Shown: in pieces, positions 18,401 to 27,678 of the stretch | Position numbering within the stretch: the first letter of the stretch is position 1 | Layout of the letters: each line of letters opens with the position of its first letter | Origin: CAZFER01 sp964517495 | GTDB lineage: Bacteria; Hinthialibacterota; Hinthialibacteria; Hinthialibacterales; Hinthialibacteraceae | Direction of reading: 5' to 3' | DNA: 64,000 nucleotides | NCBI GenBank assembly: GCA_964517495.1 | Contig: CAZFER010000013.1 | Location: forward strand, 42,006-106,005 | The notes under the pieces: model-generated | Database searches by the model: none | Seen by the model: the letters and a program-made list of their open reading frames with translations, nothing else | Told to the model about the DNA's origin: nothing | Position numbers and translations under genes: made by a program

Positions 18401-21400
18401 ATTTATGCCTAATCCACTGGCAGGGCTGGATATACTGACTTCAATCACCTCAGGTGGATCAGGATATTCAATTTCACCCGTTTCCGGATCAGCATCCGCT
18501 TCAGCATCCGCCACCGCCTGGTTGTATTCGTCAATCGCGGTATAGGCTTCATCATAAGCCGTTGACAATGCATCACCAACTTGATCAAGATAACCACTAA
18601 ACGTACCACCATCCGCAATGGAAAGCATAAGTCCAAATTGAGTATATGGATTGGGCACCGTTGCATCCCCTTCAGGGTTTTGAGCATCCTGCCCGGGTAC
18701 ATTAATCACCATCGGGGTACGCCCAAAACGGACAAATCCTTTAGTGGGATTCACAAACCGAAATGCATTCGCCATCGTCAATGCGAAAGTTCGGCGTGCA
18801 TCACCTTCCGGATCAGGAACAAGCATGACAGCATCACCATCTTCCGGAACATAATTCAACATCCAGGTTGTCTCGCCTGATTCCGGATCTTCGATAAACA
18901 TGTCTTCAGGGAAATAGGGCCAATCTGGATTTAGTCCTACAGCAAACAGAATATCCATTAATCCCGTGTGCGGTTCAAGAGATGTTCCCCCTAAAAATCC
19001 ACCACCTGAAAAACCGGGAGAACGGCCTGGCTGAATCAAGGTTCCCTGGTTATAGTCAGGCAGATCATAAGGAGGTCCCGCAGCCGTGCCGATGCGCTGG
19101 CCAAAAGCAGTTGGATAAAGGAAGAATCGTGGAGTTTCCAACTGCGTGTATTGCAACGCACGAAGATCCAATTCACCAAACCAACTTCCTTCAGTTAGAT
19201 TTAAAGGCATCAAACCACCATCTGTGACGGTGAGTGGTGGATCAACATTCGCTTGCAAAGCATCAATATAGGGTTGGTATTTCTCAGCACTGTTGGGTGG
19301 AAATACATAGGACGCATCACCAAAACTTTGAGCGGAACCGAAACTGTCAAACCAATAGGGAATTATTTGATCGTTGCTATCAAACACTCCGTTGGTTCCA
19401 CGGGGTGTGCCATCACCTAAATCTTCATCAATTAATCCATCCCCGTCATCATCTTGCAGGTTATATAATTCTTCATCAACCAACCCATCACCATCGTCAT
19501 CAAGCCCATTTCCTACCGGAGTGTCATCGTCTTGATAAAGCGATATATTGTGAGCATTAACGAGACGAGAAAATCGCACATCAATGTCCAGAACGTTTGG
19601 AACAACACCTAAAATAAGCGGATTAAAGACTAAATTTCTTGGACCAGGCAGGAATTCAATTTGCATCTCACCAAAAACAGTGCTTTGAGTCAGGAAATTA
19701 TCGAGTAGATTGTTTTCAATGGTTGCATGGTTATCAACCAAAGTTGGATTTTGCCCAAAGTCAACCGCGTTGATTCCAATCACTGGTTTTGGTGGAGAAC
19801 TTTGAGTACTATCGAACAATATATTGTTATTGGAAGCAAATATTCCTTCACCCGGTTGAGTGAAATCCTGAAAATTAAACCGGGGTCGAGGACGGCCAAT
19901 CATAGCATAGGTCGGTGAGGTATTTCTTCGGCCAAATCCAATACTGGCCACCGAACGGAAGCTATTAACACCTTGATCCTGCCCTTTCGTAAAATTGGTA
20001 ACGTTTGTCCCAATTTTAATATCACTTGGACGGATAAATGGAACAAATGAATCAAGGTTTCTTAATTTATTGCTGGTTTGGATACCCAGATAAATATCAG
20101 CCCCAGCATTTTGAGCAGACCGGGTTTCCGGCGCCTTTAAATCGCTTAAGGCGTTGCTGCGTGCAACCGGCATCACAAAGCTAAAGCCTTGAACCAAATT
20201 GTACGTGAACAATTCTTCCATATTGGTTCGGCCATTACCTTCAGTGTATTCGAACAAGTATCGAATCTGCCCTTCGGTTAATCCCAGGTAAGGCCGCAAT
20301 ACATTGATCATCATATCAAAAAATAAACAATCCGGATCAACGTAACATTCCAATGAACCAAGAGGAGGACGAATCCCTTCTTCGGGAGGATCAGGTAATT
20401 CACTCACGCCCAGCAAAGCCGTAGCCAGGTTATCATCACCAAACAGGAATGGACCAATCTCTTTTCCTGCATTTCCACCATATTGTCCCGGCAAAAACCG
20501 TCTTAAAAGCTGTCGAATGGGAGAACCTAATTCTTGTGCTTGTTCAGGATCTATTTCAAACGTTTCAACCTTGAACTTACTGGGATCCAGCTTGATTAAA
20601 TTATCCACACCAGGATCATATTTCCCTCGCACACCACCGCGCTCACGATATAAGAAGATCCCTCCCAATGAGTCTGATTGAAATGATTTCAAAATATCTT
20701 GTGTCACAACCCGCGGGAACACCGCGCCAGAATTGGGTTGTCTTGGACCATATGCCACGTAGCTGGTGACATGGTTTTCTATATCATCCATGCCCAATGA
20801 AAATGCTTCCAATGGAATACCCATATTATCAACTGGCATTGTCATCGGGTATTCAATTACATCCTCTGACGGTAAGGTTCGAGTCGTTGTCAATATTTCA
20901 CCGGTTTCAGGATCGGTGGGGGCATTATAAAACCAGGGACTGAAAAAGAAGGGTGGATTATTAAAAACAACCTGTTCAGCCGTACCACCTGGAGAAGCTG
21001 CCAATAAGCCTGCAATAGAACCGCCTGTATAGCCGGTCGCCGCAAAGGAGGCTAATAATTTCCCCACAGCGGCAATATTCAAGCCAATCCAATTAACTCG
21101 GACTTCTTCAAGGAAATACTCCACATCCGGCCGGCCTACAAAATCAAGCCCCAAAATGGTGGTAGGTTCTGAGTTTATATCGATACGGTTGGAATTATTC
21201 TCTTCGACCACCACATTGAGCAATTGAACGATATCACCTTCAAAAACAGCGGGAAGAGTAAATTCCTCGTCCAAATCAGCAAATGCATCACCAGGGAAAC
21301 GATCTTCATACAAGGTGTTTTTAGGTAGGGTTTGTGCCTGATCTTTAATTGTAATTCCATTGGGAGGAATACTGACCTCAAAGACATCCCCCTGCATGAG

Positions 21401-21997
21401 TTGCAGACTGGTTCGTCCAACAACATAGAAATCAGGTTTTTCATCATTAAATAAACTGGTAATCCGAGTAAATGAACTTCCTGGTCGTGGAGTAAATGTC
21501 ACCGTGAATTTCCCCGGGATAATGGGATCCTCTTCAATAACCGGTTTGGTTAAAAGATCGATAGGATTATCGTTATTCGGATCGCCAATGGTGAAATTAA
21601 AGGTATCTGGATTGGCCCCGCTTTCTTGAAACAGCGCAAGACCACTCGTTATAGCCGAGGTAGTCAAAGGCAGGAAATCTTCATTGATATTCAGCCCCGA
21701 TCCCCCTTCGGTCTTGTCTTCAAACTGGACTTTGATCTCAACAATGTCCTGTTGGCGTATTTTAGGAGGGGTACCTCTCTCATTGAATGGATAAACCGCC
21801 ATTGGTATGCCCAAAAGAGAAACCGGTTTCGATAACGGTGGAATTCCTTCAGGTATAACTTCCTCTTCCTCAGGCTCTTCGTCATTTTGGGAAAAGGCTG
21901 CATTCGGAAAACCCGTAATACAGACTAGAGTACATAAAATACCAACAATCATGAACTCAATCGATCGACGAAATTTTTCTTTCATGGGACTCCTCAT
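15473..21997 (-). CDS. Giant secreted multidomain protein (2174 residues)
   Basis: I do not recognise the full-length protein. An N-terminal signal peptide (about residues 8-35, ending near AFSQ) is followed by an acidic stretch. At about 830-860 two units of DDDGDGL(V/I)DE-(E/D)L stand 16 residues apart, like thrombospondin type-3 calcium-binding repeats. An Ig-like segment lies at about 1320-1380 (NVAPTIKFISPGPG, AEDPDDVAQIELYVDD). At about 1450-1740 repeated strands of the form DMELAPDGSHIYFL suggest a beta-propeller. A segment at about 1750-1870 resembles an NTF2/SnoaL-like fold. Most of the first 800 residues match no motif I know. It is single-copy here and flanked by a terminator. It may be a surface or matrix protein; no enzyme site was seen. 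Confidence 0.75.
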   Translation of the reverse strand: MRSPMKEKFRRSIEFMIVGILCTLVCITGFPNAAFSQNDEEPEEEEVIPEGIPPLSKPVSLLGIPMAVYPFNERGTPPKIRQQDIVEIKVQFEDKTEGGSGLNINEDFLPLTTSAITSGLALFQESGANPDTFNFTIGDPNNDNPIDLLTKPVIEEDPIIPGKFTVTFTPRPGSSFTRITSLFNDEKPDFYVVGRTSLQLMQGDVFEVSIPPNGITIKDQAQTLPKNTLYEDRFPGDAFADLDEEFTLPAVFEGDIVQLLNVVVEENNSNRIDINSEPTTILGLDFVGRPDVEYFLEEVRVNWIGLNIAAVGKLLASFAATGYTGGSIAGLLAASPGGTAEQVVFNNPPFFFSPWFYNAPTDPETGEILTTTRTLPSEDVIEYPMTMPVDNMGIPLEAFSLGMDDIENHVTSYVAYGPRQPNSGAVFPRVVTQDILKSFQSDSLGGIFLYRERGGVRGKYDPGVDNLIKLDPSKFKVETFEIDPEQAQELGSPIRQLLRRFLPGQYGGNAGKEIGPFLFGDDNLATALLGVSELPDPPEEGIRPPLGSLECYVDPDCLFFDMMINVLRPYLGLTEGQIRYLFEYTEGNGRTNMEELFTYNLVQGFSFVMPVARSNALSDLKAPETRSAQNAGADIYLGIQTSNKLRNLDSFVPFIRPSDIKIGTNVTNFTKGQDQGVNSFRSVASIGFGRRNTSPTYAMIGRPRPRFNFQDFTQPGEGIFASNNNILFDSTQSSPPKPVIGINAVDFGQNPTLVDNHATIENNLLDNFLTQSTVFGEMQIEFLPGPRNLVFNPLILGVVPNVLDIDVRFSRLVNAHNISLYQDDDTPVGNGLDDDGDGLVDEELYNLQDDDGDGLIDEDLGDGTPRGTNGVFDSNDQIIPYWFDSFGSAQSFGDASYVFPPNSAEKYQPYIDALQANVDPPLTVTDGGLMPLNLTEGSWFGELDLRALQYTQLETPRFFLYPTAFGQRIGTAAGPPYDLPDYNQGTLIQPGRSPGFSGGGFLGGTSLEPHTGLMDILFAVGLNPDWPYFPEDMFIEDPESGETTWMLNYVPEDGDAVMLVPDPEGDARRTFALTMANAFRFVNPTKGFVRFGRTPMVINVPGQDAQNPEGDATVPNPYTQFGLMLSIADGGTFSGYLDQVGDALSTAYDEAYTAIDEYNQAVADAEADADPETGEIEYPDPPEVIEVSISSPASGLGINEFVDQNSGNYSTNYMYQMQIPDEDSGPLAGSDLFVVLRADEQARVGESFRVRISSGERNKQLTVTDPDDGTETTVEAPEGGIGYHYYVETDYTAGNEAFRNVSKTQITTSEIVVRSLNVAPTIKFISPGPGVNQASTDFEFEIVFTAEDPDDVAQIELYVDDDSLDFDGTFIPGAFLREGFNSTFTLNLTDHIPDFDPTKRYYIYAKIDDGVNTPIYTYADGFIVAPGAIDDGDGDPSQGNTRVVTGDMEDFIDYVKLTRDGRIFSLGDTPSLPEIPLATDVIDMEVNPTFSGRIMVLVDGSVLGVGDLNAFLTRLQPNGEINFATEEIAFYKNSVNGGQLIEAPTEDQITIESARDVEVDFTEGAIYVLDGDGDMLFLGSNANREFYPDGMDLDLYRDMELAPDGSHIYFLTGNGMMNTAGNGAVGEWMNLIPEDKYRDMELITNGNAVTNVVIVNEDGERVILGENESKSSLLALQAEEPLPSGSIRQVKSLPGSVDSLILVEGSGQLHVLTNEELNLPPDTLIFSDVPGLEDDRVVDVETTNINLQTVVESVRDILDGIENENLEQVMSHVSANYKDRNGADAAGIRRSLESLFGFYELNTFAESRTAQNSFVIDNQGDTVEATVIIDFDGYTPNLLYRQPEVDTGSTSKTYQANLMAQILFSQTIRVREVGDGRFWHIDIYEFTNYGRQDDLRTSDDLEFEDMTILKRLPGNRRIRGYSPRSEVMDDPIHIHVEKDPSDAFALKNIIFEFRELTLSQDYEPPAMEVMSYTGSSLSFLQFNTVIFRFKKVADGSYELMGMNMRQILSENQEVTAPEETGDIESPLDSIDGSEIEEPFGFSFKDRGPVAAAFSGDSDLVISGDQFVTSNLVGAIMMLPEGTDIFAIDPKTYIQDFNRTLMRIGPFDPATQGGGGGEQSGYTASIIPGRAYLILTRDGQHYGFIQIPEDETVDDTSIMSFDYRYEDSFILPPGF

Positions 21998-22777
21998 AAT
22001 ATAAGATCTTTCTCACCCTAAAAACAGAGTGGTGTATATTGAGCCATGTTCAAACGTAATGGCTGATTCCTTGATAAAATTGCAACTCCCAATACCTTTG
22101 TATAAAGGTTTTATTTAAAAACCTCGAATCTTGTCATAGCTATACTATATCATAAAACTCATGATTTATTACGGTGAATGGCCTGGTCACAAAATATCCC
22201 TAAACTCGATACATAAATAGCATTAAAGCCTATACTTATCCCGATTGATCTTTGATACATTCTATTTTAATAAACTCAATGGGAATATATATTACCCATC
22301 AAGAAAGTGTCAAGTTTTATTTCATGAGGTAGAGGGGAGAATTTAGGGATATAAATCAGTATATAAGACACTTAATTCTGATTCGAACAGCCTAAAAATT
22401 CCTCTCCGCACTTTTTTATCTCAAATAACCAAGTCAAAACCAATTTTGGTTTATCATTTTCCCATTGATTAATACCTACTAGAAGACTCAATATATTAAC
22501 AGAATGAAATAAACTGACTAGAGACGCTAAACGCCCTGAATGTAAATTGAGAATCTTTTTTTTGTACCATAATGGCAAATCGACTTGACTTATTACTAAA
22601 AGTACTTTTAACTTAGATGCAATTAAATTACATCCACCATCAGTTAAATTTGGGTGGTTTCTTTTCATTAAAGTGATTGAATAATATCATTTTTGCCAAC
22701 CGAATAAAATACTAAAATCAGAGCCGATGGGTACCTACAGGTTTTAACCGCAGGATTATTTTTCAGGTGGAAAAATC
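21998..22777. other. AT-rich intergenic region before pyrG
   Basis: About 780 bases of clearly AT-richer DNA between the divergent giant-protein and pyrG genes. It contains short inverted arms (ACCTTT/AAAGGT near 22096-22111) and one 98-codon open frame on the minus strand (22372-22668) of doubtful status. No RNA gene or riboswitch fold was recognised. Promoters for both flanking genes must lie here. Confidence 0.5.
22372..22668 (-). CDS. Doubtful small ORF, 98 residues
   Basis: An open frame of 98 codons in the AT-rich gap before pyrG. Its translation is leucine/lysine rich with three cysteines and has no recognised motif, signal peptide or membrane segment. No Shine-Dalgarno sequence precedes the ATG (upstream reads ATTCAATCACTTTA). 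It could be a decayed gene fragment or a chance frame. Listed only because its amino-acid mix is not obviously random. Confidence 0.2.
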   Translation of the reverse strand: MKRNHPNLTDGGCNLIASKLKVLLVISQVDLPLWYKKKILNLHSGRLASLVSLFHSVNILSLLVGINQWENDKPKLVLTWLFEIKKCGEEFLGCSNQN

Positions 22778-24403
22778 TTGAAAGAACAAACTAAATTCAT
22801 ATTTGTAACAGGAGGTGTATGCTCTTCACTCGGCAAAGGGGTGGCATGTGCCTCTATTGGATGCTTACTCGAAGCACGTGGCTATTCAGTTGCCTTACAA
22901 AAATTTGATCCTTATATCAATGTTGATCCGGGCACCATGAGCCCCTATCAGCATGGGGAAGTTTATGTCACCGAAGATGGAGCGGAGACGGACTTGGATC
23001 TTGGCTATTATGAACGCTTTACCTCCTCCCTCATCACCCGCAAAAATAGCGTTTCAACCGGTCAAATTTACGACTCAGTCATAAAACGTGAGCGAAGGGG
23101 CGGATATTTGGGTAAAACCGTCCAACTGGTTCCCCATATTACCGGCGAGATAAAAAATCGAATCCATGAAGTCGCCGAGGAGAGCAAACCGGATTTCCAG
23201 ATTTGTGAAATTGGTGGAACGGTCGGTGACATCGAAGGATATCCTTTTTTGGAGTCTATTCGCCAAATTGGCTGGGAATTAGGGGGTGGAAGGGTTCTAT
23301 ATATTCACCTTACTCTCGTCCCCTTAATTGCTGCTGCCGGGGAATATAAGACCAAACCGACCCAACATAGCGTCAACAAATTACGTGAAATCGGTGTCCA
23401 ACCTTCGATTTTATTATGCCGCACATCTACACCGTTGAATCGGGAAATGAAGGAAAAAATTGCCTTATTTTGCAATCTCCCTCCTCAGGCAGTAGTAAGC
23501 GCAAGGGACATAAAAACCTCGATTTATGAAATCCCCCTCGCCTATCGGGAAGAAGGTTTGGACGACCTTGTTATGACTCACTTCGGCTTGACTAGCGGTG
23601 AGCCGGATATGAAAGATTGGAAGAAGATCGTAAACGCGATTAAAAATCCCCGGCATGGCCCTGTACGAATTGGTGTGGTAGGAAAATATATAAAACTGCA
23701 AGACGCCTACCGCTCTATATTTGACGCCTTGAATCACGGTGGTATCGCCAATCGAACCAGCATCGATATTATAAAAGTCCACGCTGAAGAACTGGAGAAA
23801 AAGAACGCCGATGAACTATTAGGCAATTTGGCAGGAATTTTGGTTCCCTGGGGATTCGGCAAACGAGGAACACAAGGAAAAATCAAAGCCATTCAATATG
23901 CACGGAAAAACAAGATTCCATTCTTTGGGATTTGCCTGGGAATGCAATGCAGCGTGGTTGAATTTGCCCGAAATCAACTGGGATTGGAAGATGCATCCAG
24001 CACAGAATTTGAACCGGATACCGAATATCCAGTCATCAGTTTAATGGACGAACAACGAAACATTGTCGATAAAGGTGGAACCATGCGCCTTGGAGCATAT
24101 CCGTGTATTTTAAAAGGCGGGACAAAAGCGCGTGCCGCTTATGGGACCGATGAAATTTCTGAACGTCACCGGCATCGCTGGGAATTTAATTATGATTTCC
24201 TAGAACAATTTGAGAATGCCGGCTTCATTGTTAGTGGAACCTCACCCGATGGACACCTGGTTGAAATTGTTGAAATTAAGGATCACCCCTGGTTTGTAGG
24301 GTGCCAGTTCCACCCTGAATTACGCTCAAGGCCGCGTAATCCACATCCTCTTTTTAAAGCATTTATTAAAGCGGCCTTGGAACATTCAGAAAGGAACGGC
24401 TAA
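22778..24403 (+). CDS. pyrG: CTP synthase
   Basis: Makes CTP from UTP with glutamine as nitrogen donor. The synthetase domain (about 1-270) starts with FIFVTGGVCSSLGKG and has the DPYINVDPGTMSP signature. The class I glutaminase domain (about 290-541) has the nucleophile Cys in GICLGMQC and the His-Glu pair in FHPEL. The length of 541 residues is normal. The start is a TTG, since no ATG precedes the conserved N terminus; AGGTGG lies seven bases upstream. CTP is needed for CMP-Kdo and phospholipids, consistent with the LPS-export genes that follow at once. Confidence 0.97.
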   Translation: MKEQTKFIFVTGGVCSSLGKGVACASIGCLLEARGYSVALQKFDPYINVDPGTMSPYQHGEVYVTEDGAETDLDLGYYERFTSSLITRKNSVSTGQIYDSVIKRERRGGYLGKTVQLVPHITGEIKNRIHEVAEESKPDFQICEIGGTVGDIEGYPFLESIRQIGWELGGGRVLYIHLTLVPLIAAAGEYKTKPTQHSVNKLREIGVQPSILLCRTSTPLNREMKEKIALFCNLPPQAVVSARDIKTSIYEIPLAYREEGLDDLVMTHFGLTSGEPDMKDWKKIVNAIKNPRHGPVRIGVVGKYIKLQDAYRSIFDALNHGGIANRTSIDIIKVHAEELEKKNADELLGNLAGILVPWGFGKRGTQGKIKAIQYARKNKIPFFGICLGMQCSVVEFARNQLGLEDASSTEFEPDTEYPVISLMDEQRNIVDKGGTMRLGAYPCILKGGTKARAAYGTDEISERHRHRWEFNYDFLEQFENAGFIVSGTSPDGHLVEIVEIKDHPWFVGCQFHPELRSRPRNPHPLFKAFIKAALEHSERNG

Positions 24404-24406
24404 TTA

Positions 24407-25027
24407 GTGGATTTTTCAAATCTATCTCGTTTATTAGATTCATTCAAAATTAAATCGATTAATTGGAGCAGAATTAATGCAAATCTCGCCACTTTACTTT
24501 TCTGGGGTTGGGTGGTTGTTGTCTCAGTCTGGATCGAAGAGACGAGTGTGGATGATCCCAAAATGAGTTATACCGATAGTTCATCTGAAATACACTTTAC
24601 CGAGATGCATTATGAACAACAGGATTTAAAAGGAACACAGCTCACTCTGACATCTCCAAAAGCAAATTATCTAAGTGAAGAAAAACAAATCGTACTTACT
24701 CGCCCAAGGTTGCAATGGAGGTCAGGAGATGCGATAGTGAAAGCAACCGCGACAATAGGTTTTTTCGAAACAAATGTTGATTATTCAGCCATGCCATCCG
24801 AATTAACGCAGTTGGAACTAATAAAAGGGGCATATGTGGAAGGTATGCGGTTTAAGGTTGACTCTGAGCGAATCCTATTTGACAATATACGTCGACGATT
24901 TTTATTACCTGAACCATTTTCATTCAAACAAGAAGATGGAACCGAAGGGCAATCGCCCGGTGGATATGAATATGATCCAGTGAAAGACGAATTTCACCCA
25001 GTTAAAGACACCGAAACTTCAATATAA
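24407..25027 (+). CDS. lptC: LptC-like LPS export protein
   Basis: Predicted bitopic inner-membrane protein that passes LPS from the LptBFG transporter to LptA. One membrane segment (about 27-43) is followed by a periplasmic beta-rich domain; the segment FTEMHYEQQDLKGTQLTLTS has the pattern of the LptC jelly-roll start. The GTG start is three bases after the pyrG stop, with AAGGA upstream. The 206 residues are close to E. coli LptC (191). In many Gram-negatives pyrG, kds genes, lptC and lptA lie together; here the kds genes are absent from the interval. The assignment rests on topology, pattern and neighbours. Confidence 0.75.
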   Translation: MDFSNLSRLLDSFKIKSINWSRINANLATLLFWGWVVVVSVWIEETSVDDPKMSYTDSSSEIHFTEMHYEQQDLKGTQLTLTSPKANYLSEEKQIVLTRPRLQWRSGDAIVKATATIGFFETNVDYSAMPSELTQLELIKGAYVEGMRFKVDSERILFDNIRRRFLLPEPFSFKQEDGTEGQSPGGYEYDPVKDEFHPVKDTETSI

Positions 25028-25044
25028 AAGAGAATGTAACTAAC

Positions 25045-25671
25045 ATGAAACACTTATTAAATCCTGTGCTATTTATCAAATTAATCTTATGGCTCTTCAT
25101 TTCCCTTCCCTTGATTGGATGGACACAAGATTCTCCTGTTCAACAGATTAAGACCGCCAGTGGCAGTTATCTGGCGCCGGGGGAAGGAACCGGTTTTTCC
25201 ATTACCAACTTATTGGACAAAGAGAAACAAACTTTGTATTTGACTCCGCAGGAAGGTGTGGAACTGGCAAAAGCAATTATTAGGCGAGGAACAGCAGAGA
25301 CCTATTTCTATGGCAAACAAATAACCTATATGCCAGGGACAGAAGATTTTTTGATCGAGGGTGATGCGCGAATTGAACAGCAAGGCAATCTACTTTACGG
25401 GGCCAAATCTATTCAATTTGATTCGAAAAAAGGGACGATGACAATTGAAGGATATGACAAAAAACGCCCAGCAAGAATCTATTACCAAAAATTCGATAAT
25501 ATCAAGGATTTATATGTTTCAGCCCCTAAAATCACCTTTACCTTCACAAAAATAAACGATGATTTAAAACTGGATGGATTCAGTGCCCCCAAACAGTACG
25601 AATGCATCTTGTATGAAGGAAATGTAAAGCCGGATATAGAATTATTTAGGATTATTAGCCCACCCAAGTAA
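25045..25671 (+). CDS. LptA/OstA-like periplasmic protein
   Basis: Sec signal peptide (about 1-27, ending near GWTQ) and a beta-strand-rich mature part with the OstA pattern: FYGKQITYMPGTEDFLIEGD, ARIEQQGNLLYGAKSIQFD and GTMTIEGYDKKRPARIYY. Such proteins form the periplasmic bridge that carries LPS to the outer membrane. It lies 17 bases after the lptC-like gene. A following lptB gene would be expected but is not present; the next gene is a protease on the other strand, ending one base away. It could instead be another OstA-fold protein. Confidence 0.68.
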   Translation: MKHLLNPVLFIKLILWLFISLPLIGWTQDSPVQQIKTASGSYLAPGEGTGFSITNLLDKEKQTLYLTPQEGVELAKAIIRRGTAETYFYGKQITYMPGTEDFLIEGDARIEQQGNLLYGAKSIQFDSKKGTMTIEGYDKKRPARIYYQKFDNIKDLYVSAPKITFTFTKINDDLKLDGFSAPKQYECILYEGNVKPDIELFRIISPPK

Positions 25672-26940
25672 TCAGGATGATTTAGGCAGTAAAACTCCCC
25701 TGCATCTCCGTTGAGGGATGAGATATTTTTCTGCCACCCTTTTCAAATCATTCAGCGTCACCTTTTCCAATTCTTCCTGAAAACGAACGGCATACTCAAT
25801 GCCTTCAGTTACCCGTCCATAGCCATACGTATTAGCAATCGATATAACTTTCTCGTTGGAAAATGCATTATCGGCACGAGCAATACTTTTGCTCTTTTCC
25901 AATTCTTCCTCCGAAATCGACTCTTTCAGGCCATCCAGCAACATGTTAATTTCATCCTCGACCTGATTGATTTTGGATGCCTGGGTAACCGCTTCTGTCA
26001 GGAACAATCCCGCCTTAGAGGGTGTCCAAGCTACACAACTGATTGAAGATACGATTCCCAATTCATCATTCAAGCGTCGATATAAGCGAGACGAACGCCC
26101 TTCTCCAAAAATGATGGAAAGTAAATCCAGAGCATATTCATCACCGGAACCTAAAACCTTTGGAGTTGGAAAACCGATTAACAAATAGGATTGATTGACA
26201 TCCCGTTGAATGGCGACCTCCTTGGGTGAGTCAATCACATTCCACTCCTGCTCGATTGGAGCAAGGGGCGAGGGAGGTGCTTGCCCCAGCAATCGAATTA
26301 ATTCATCCTCAATGGAGTGGAGATCAATATCGCCCACCACAGAAATGGTGATATTGTCAGGGCAATAACGGGATTGATGATAATCAACAAAAGCCTGCCT
26401 ATCAATGGTATTTAGTGATTCTTCTGTTCCAAGAACTTTTCGGTTATAGGGGCAATCCACAAATACTGTTTTAAGGTATTCATCGTAAATCTTTGAGAAC
26501 GGATTATCCTCCGCCCGTTTGATTTCCTCGAAGATCACTTTACGTTCCCGTTCAATCTCTTCGGGGTCCAAAAGCGGATGAAGCAGTGAATCGATTAATA
26601 CATCCAGAGCATTTTTCCAACCCAACGAGGGCAAAACAACATAGTAATGGGTATAGTCCAACGAAGTAGCCGCATTGTTATAACCACCCAACGAGGTAAT
26701 GATTTGATCCATAACACCCACCCCATGGCGCTCCGTTCCTTTAAAGAACATATGTTCAAAGAAATGGGACAATCCAAGATGAGGCTCGGGATCATGAATA
26801 GCACCGGTGTGAATCCATATATCAATTGCGACTATGGGAGCGGAATTTACCTCTTTATGAACCAATGTGTGTCCGCTGGGTAACCGGCGTTCTGTATAAG
26901 GGATTAGGGGATTTCCGTTTGTATTTGTAGGTTTCATCAA
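25672..26940 (-). CDS. M16 family zinc peptidase
   Basis: Pitrilysin/processing-peptidase-like metalloprotease of 422 residues. The inverted zinc motif HFFEH is at residues 59-63 (ligands His59 and His63, catalytic Glu62), with the downstream Glu ligand expected in EIKRAEDNP. The second, inactive half-domain follows (FGEGRSSRLYRRLNDELG). No signal peptide is seen, so it is probably cytoplasmic. Its start codon overlaps the stop of the nucleotidyltransferase by four bases (ATGA), implying coupling with the sugar-nucleotide genes although no functional link is known. Confidence 0.92.
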   Translation of the reverse strand: MMKPTNTNGNPLIPYTERRLPSGHTLVHKEVNSAPIVAIDIWIHTGAIHDPEPHLGLSHFFEHMFFKGTERHGVGVMDQIITSLGGYNNAATSLDYTHYYVVLPSLGWKNALDVLIDSLLHPLLDPEEIERERKVIFEEIKRAEDNPFSKIYDEYLKTVFVDCPYNRKVLGTEESLNTIDRQAFVDYHQSRYCPDNITISVVGDIDLHSIEDELIRLLGQAPPSPLAPIEQEWNVIDSPKEVAIQRDVNQSYLLIGFPTPKVLGSGDEYALDLLSIIFGEGRSSRLYRRLNDELGIVSSISCVAWTPSKAGLFLTEAVTQASKINQVEDEINMLLDGLKESISEEELEKSKSIARADNAFSNEKVISIANTYGYGRVTEGIEYAVRFQEELEKVTLNDLKRVAEKYLIPQRRCRGVLLPKSS

Positions 26941-27671
26941 TAGCGATTATTGGCTCCTGTTTTAGCGATTAGGCAACCGGCTTCATGAAGCGATTGGCGG
27001 GTTTCACCGCAGTCCGCCCACCATCCATCGAGAATATCATAGGTTAACGAATTCTCCCGCAAGTAGGCGTTATTAACATCGGTGATTTCCAGTTCTCCTC
27101 GTCCTGACGGCTCAAGTTGGCCGATAAAGTCGAAAACGCGGTTGTCATACATATATATTCCTGTCACCGCATAGCGGGAGGGAGGCTCTTTCGGTTTTTC
27201 AATGATTTCAGCAACGGTGTTGTTTTCGAAACGGGGCACTCCATACTGTTCAGGGTGCTCCACTTCGGAAAGAAGAATTTTAGCCCCATTTTTTTGTTGT
27301 TGAAACGCTTTAACAAATTGAATGATATTTTTCTCGATAATATTATCACCCAGCATCACAACCACCCGATCATTCCCCACGAAATCACGAGTTAATGAAA
27401 GTGCTTCCGCAATACCACCTTCATTGGCTTGATAGGTGTAATGTAACCACTTCAAGCCGAATTCCTTCCCGTTGCCTAATAAGGGGAGAAAATCCCCAGC
27501 ATGATTACCACCTGTAATGATCATAATATCTTCAATCCCTGCTTGGGCGAGGGTTTCAATGGGATAGAAAATCATGGGACGATCATAAACGGGAAGCAAA
27601 TGTTTATTGGTTACGCGCGTCATGGGAAGAAGGCGCGTACCAAGCCCGCCTGCCGTAATAACACCCTTCAT
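26937..27671 (-). CDS. rfbA: Glucose-1-phosphate thymidylyltransferase-like nucleotidyltransferase
   Basis: Makes dTDP-glucose (or a related NDP-sugar) from sugar-1-phosphate and the nucleotide triphosphate. The N terminus VITAGGLGTRLLPMTRVTNK has the signature loop and catalytic Lys; VMLGDNIIE gives the metal-binding Asp. At 244 residues it is shorter than E. coli RmlA (about 290), lacking the C-terminal allosteric extension, like short RmlA forms of other phyla. The start at 27671 (MKGVITAGG) has GAGG five bases upstream, better than the upstream ATG at 27686. It directly follows rfbB, which supports dTDP-glucose as product. No rfbC or rfbD is nearby. Confidence 0.85.
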   Translation of the reverse strand: MKGVITAGGLGTRLLPMTRVTNKHLLPVYDRPMIFYPIETLAQAGIEDIMIITGGNHAGDFLPLLGNGKEFGLKWLHYTYQANEGGIAEALSLTRDFVGNDRVVVMLGDNIIEKNIIQFVKAFQQQKNGAKILLSEVEHPEQYGVPRFENNTVAEIIEKPKEPPSRYAVTGIYMYDNRVFDFIGQLEPSGRGELEITDVNNAYLRENSLTYDILDGWWADCGETRQSLHEAGCLIAKTGANNRY

Positions 27672-27678
27672 ATGCACC

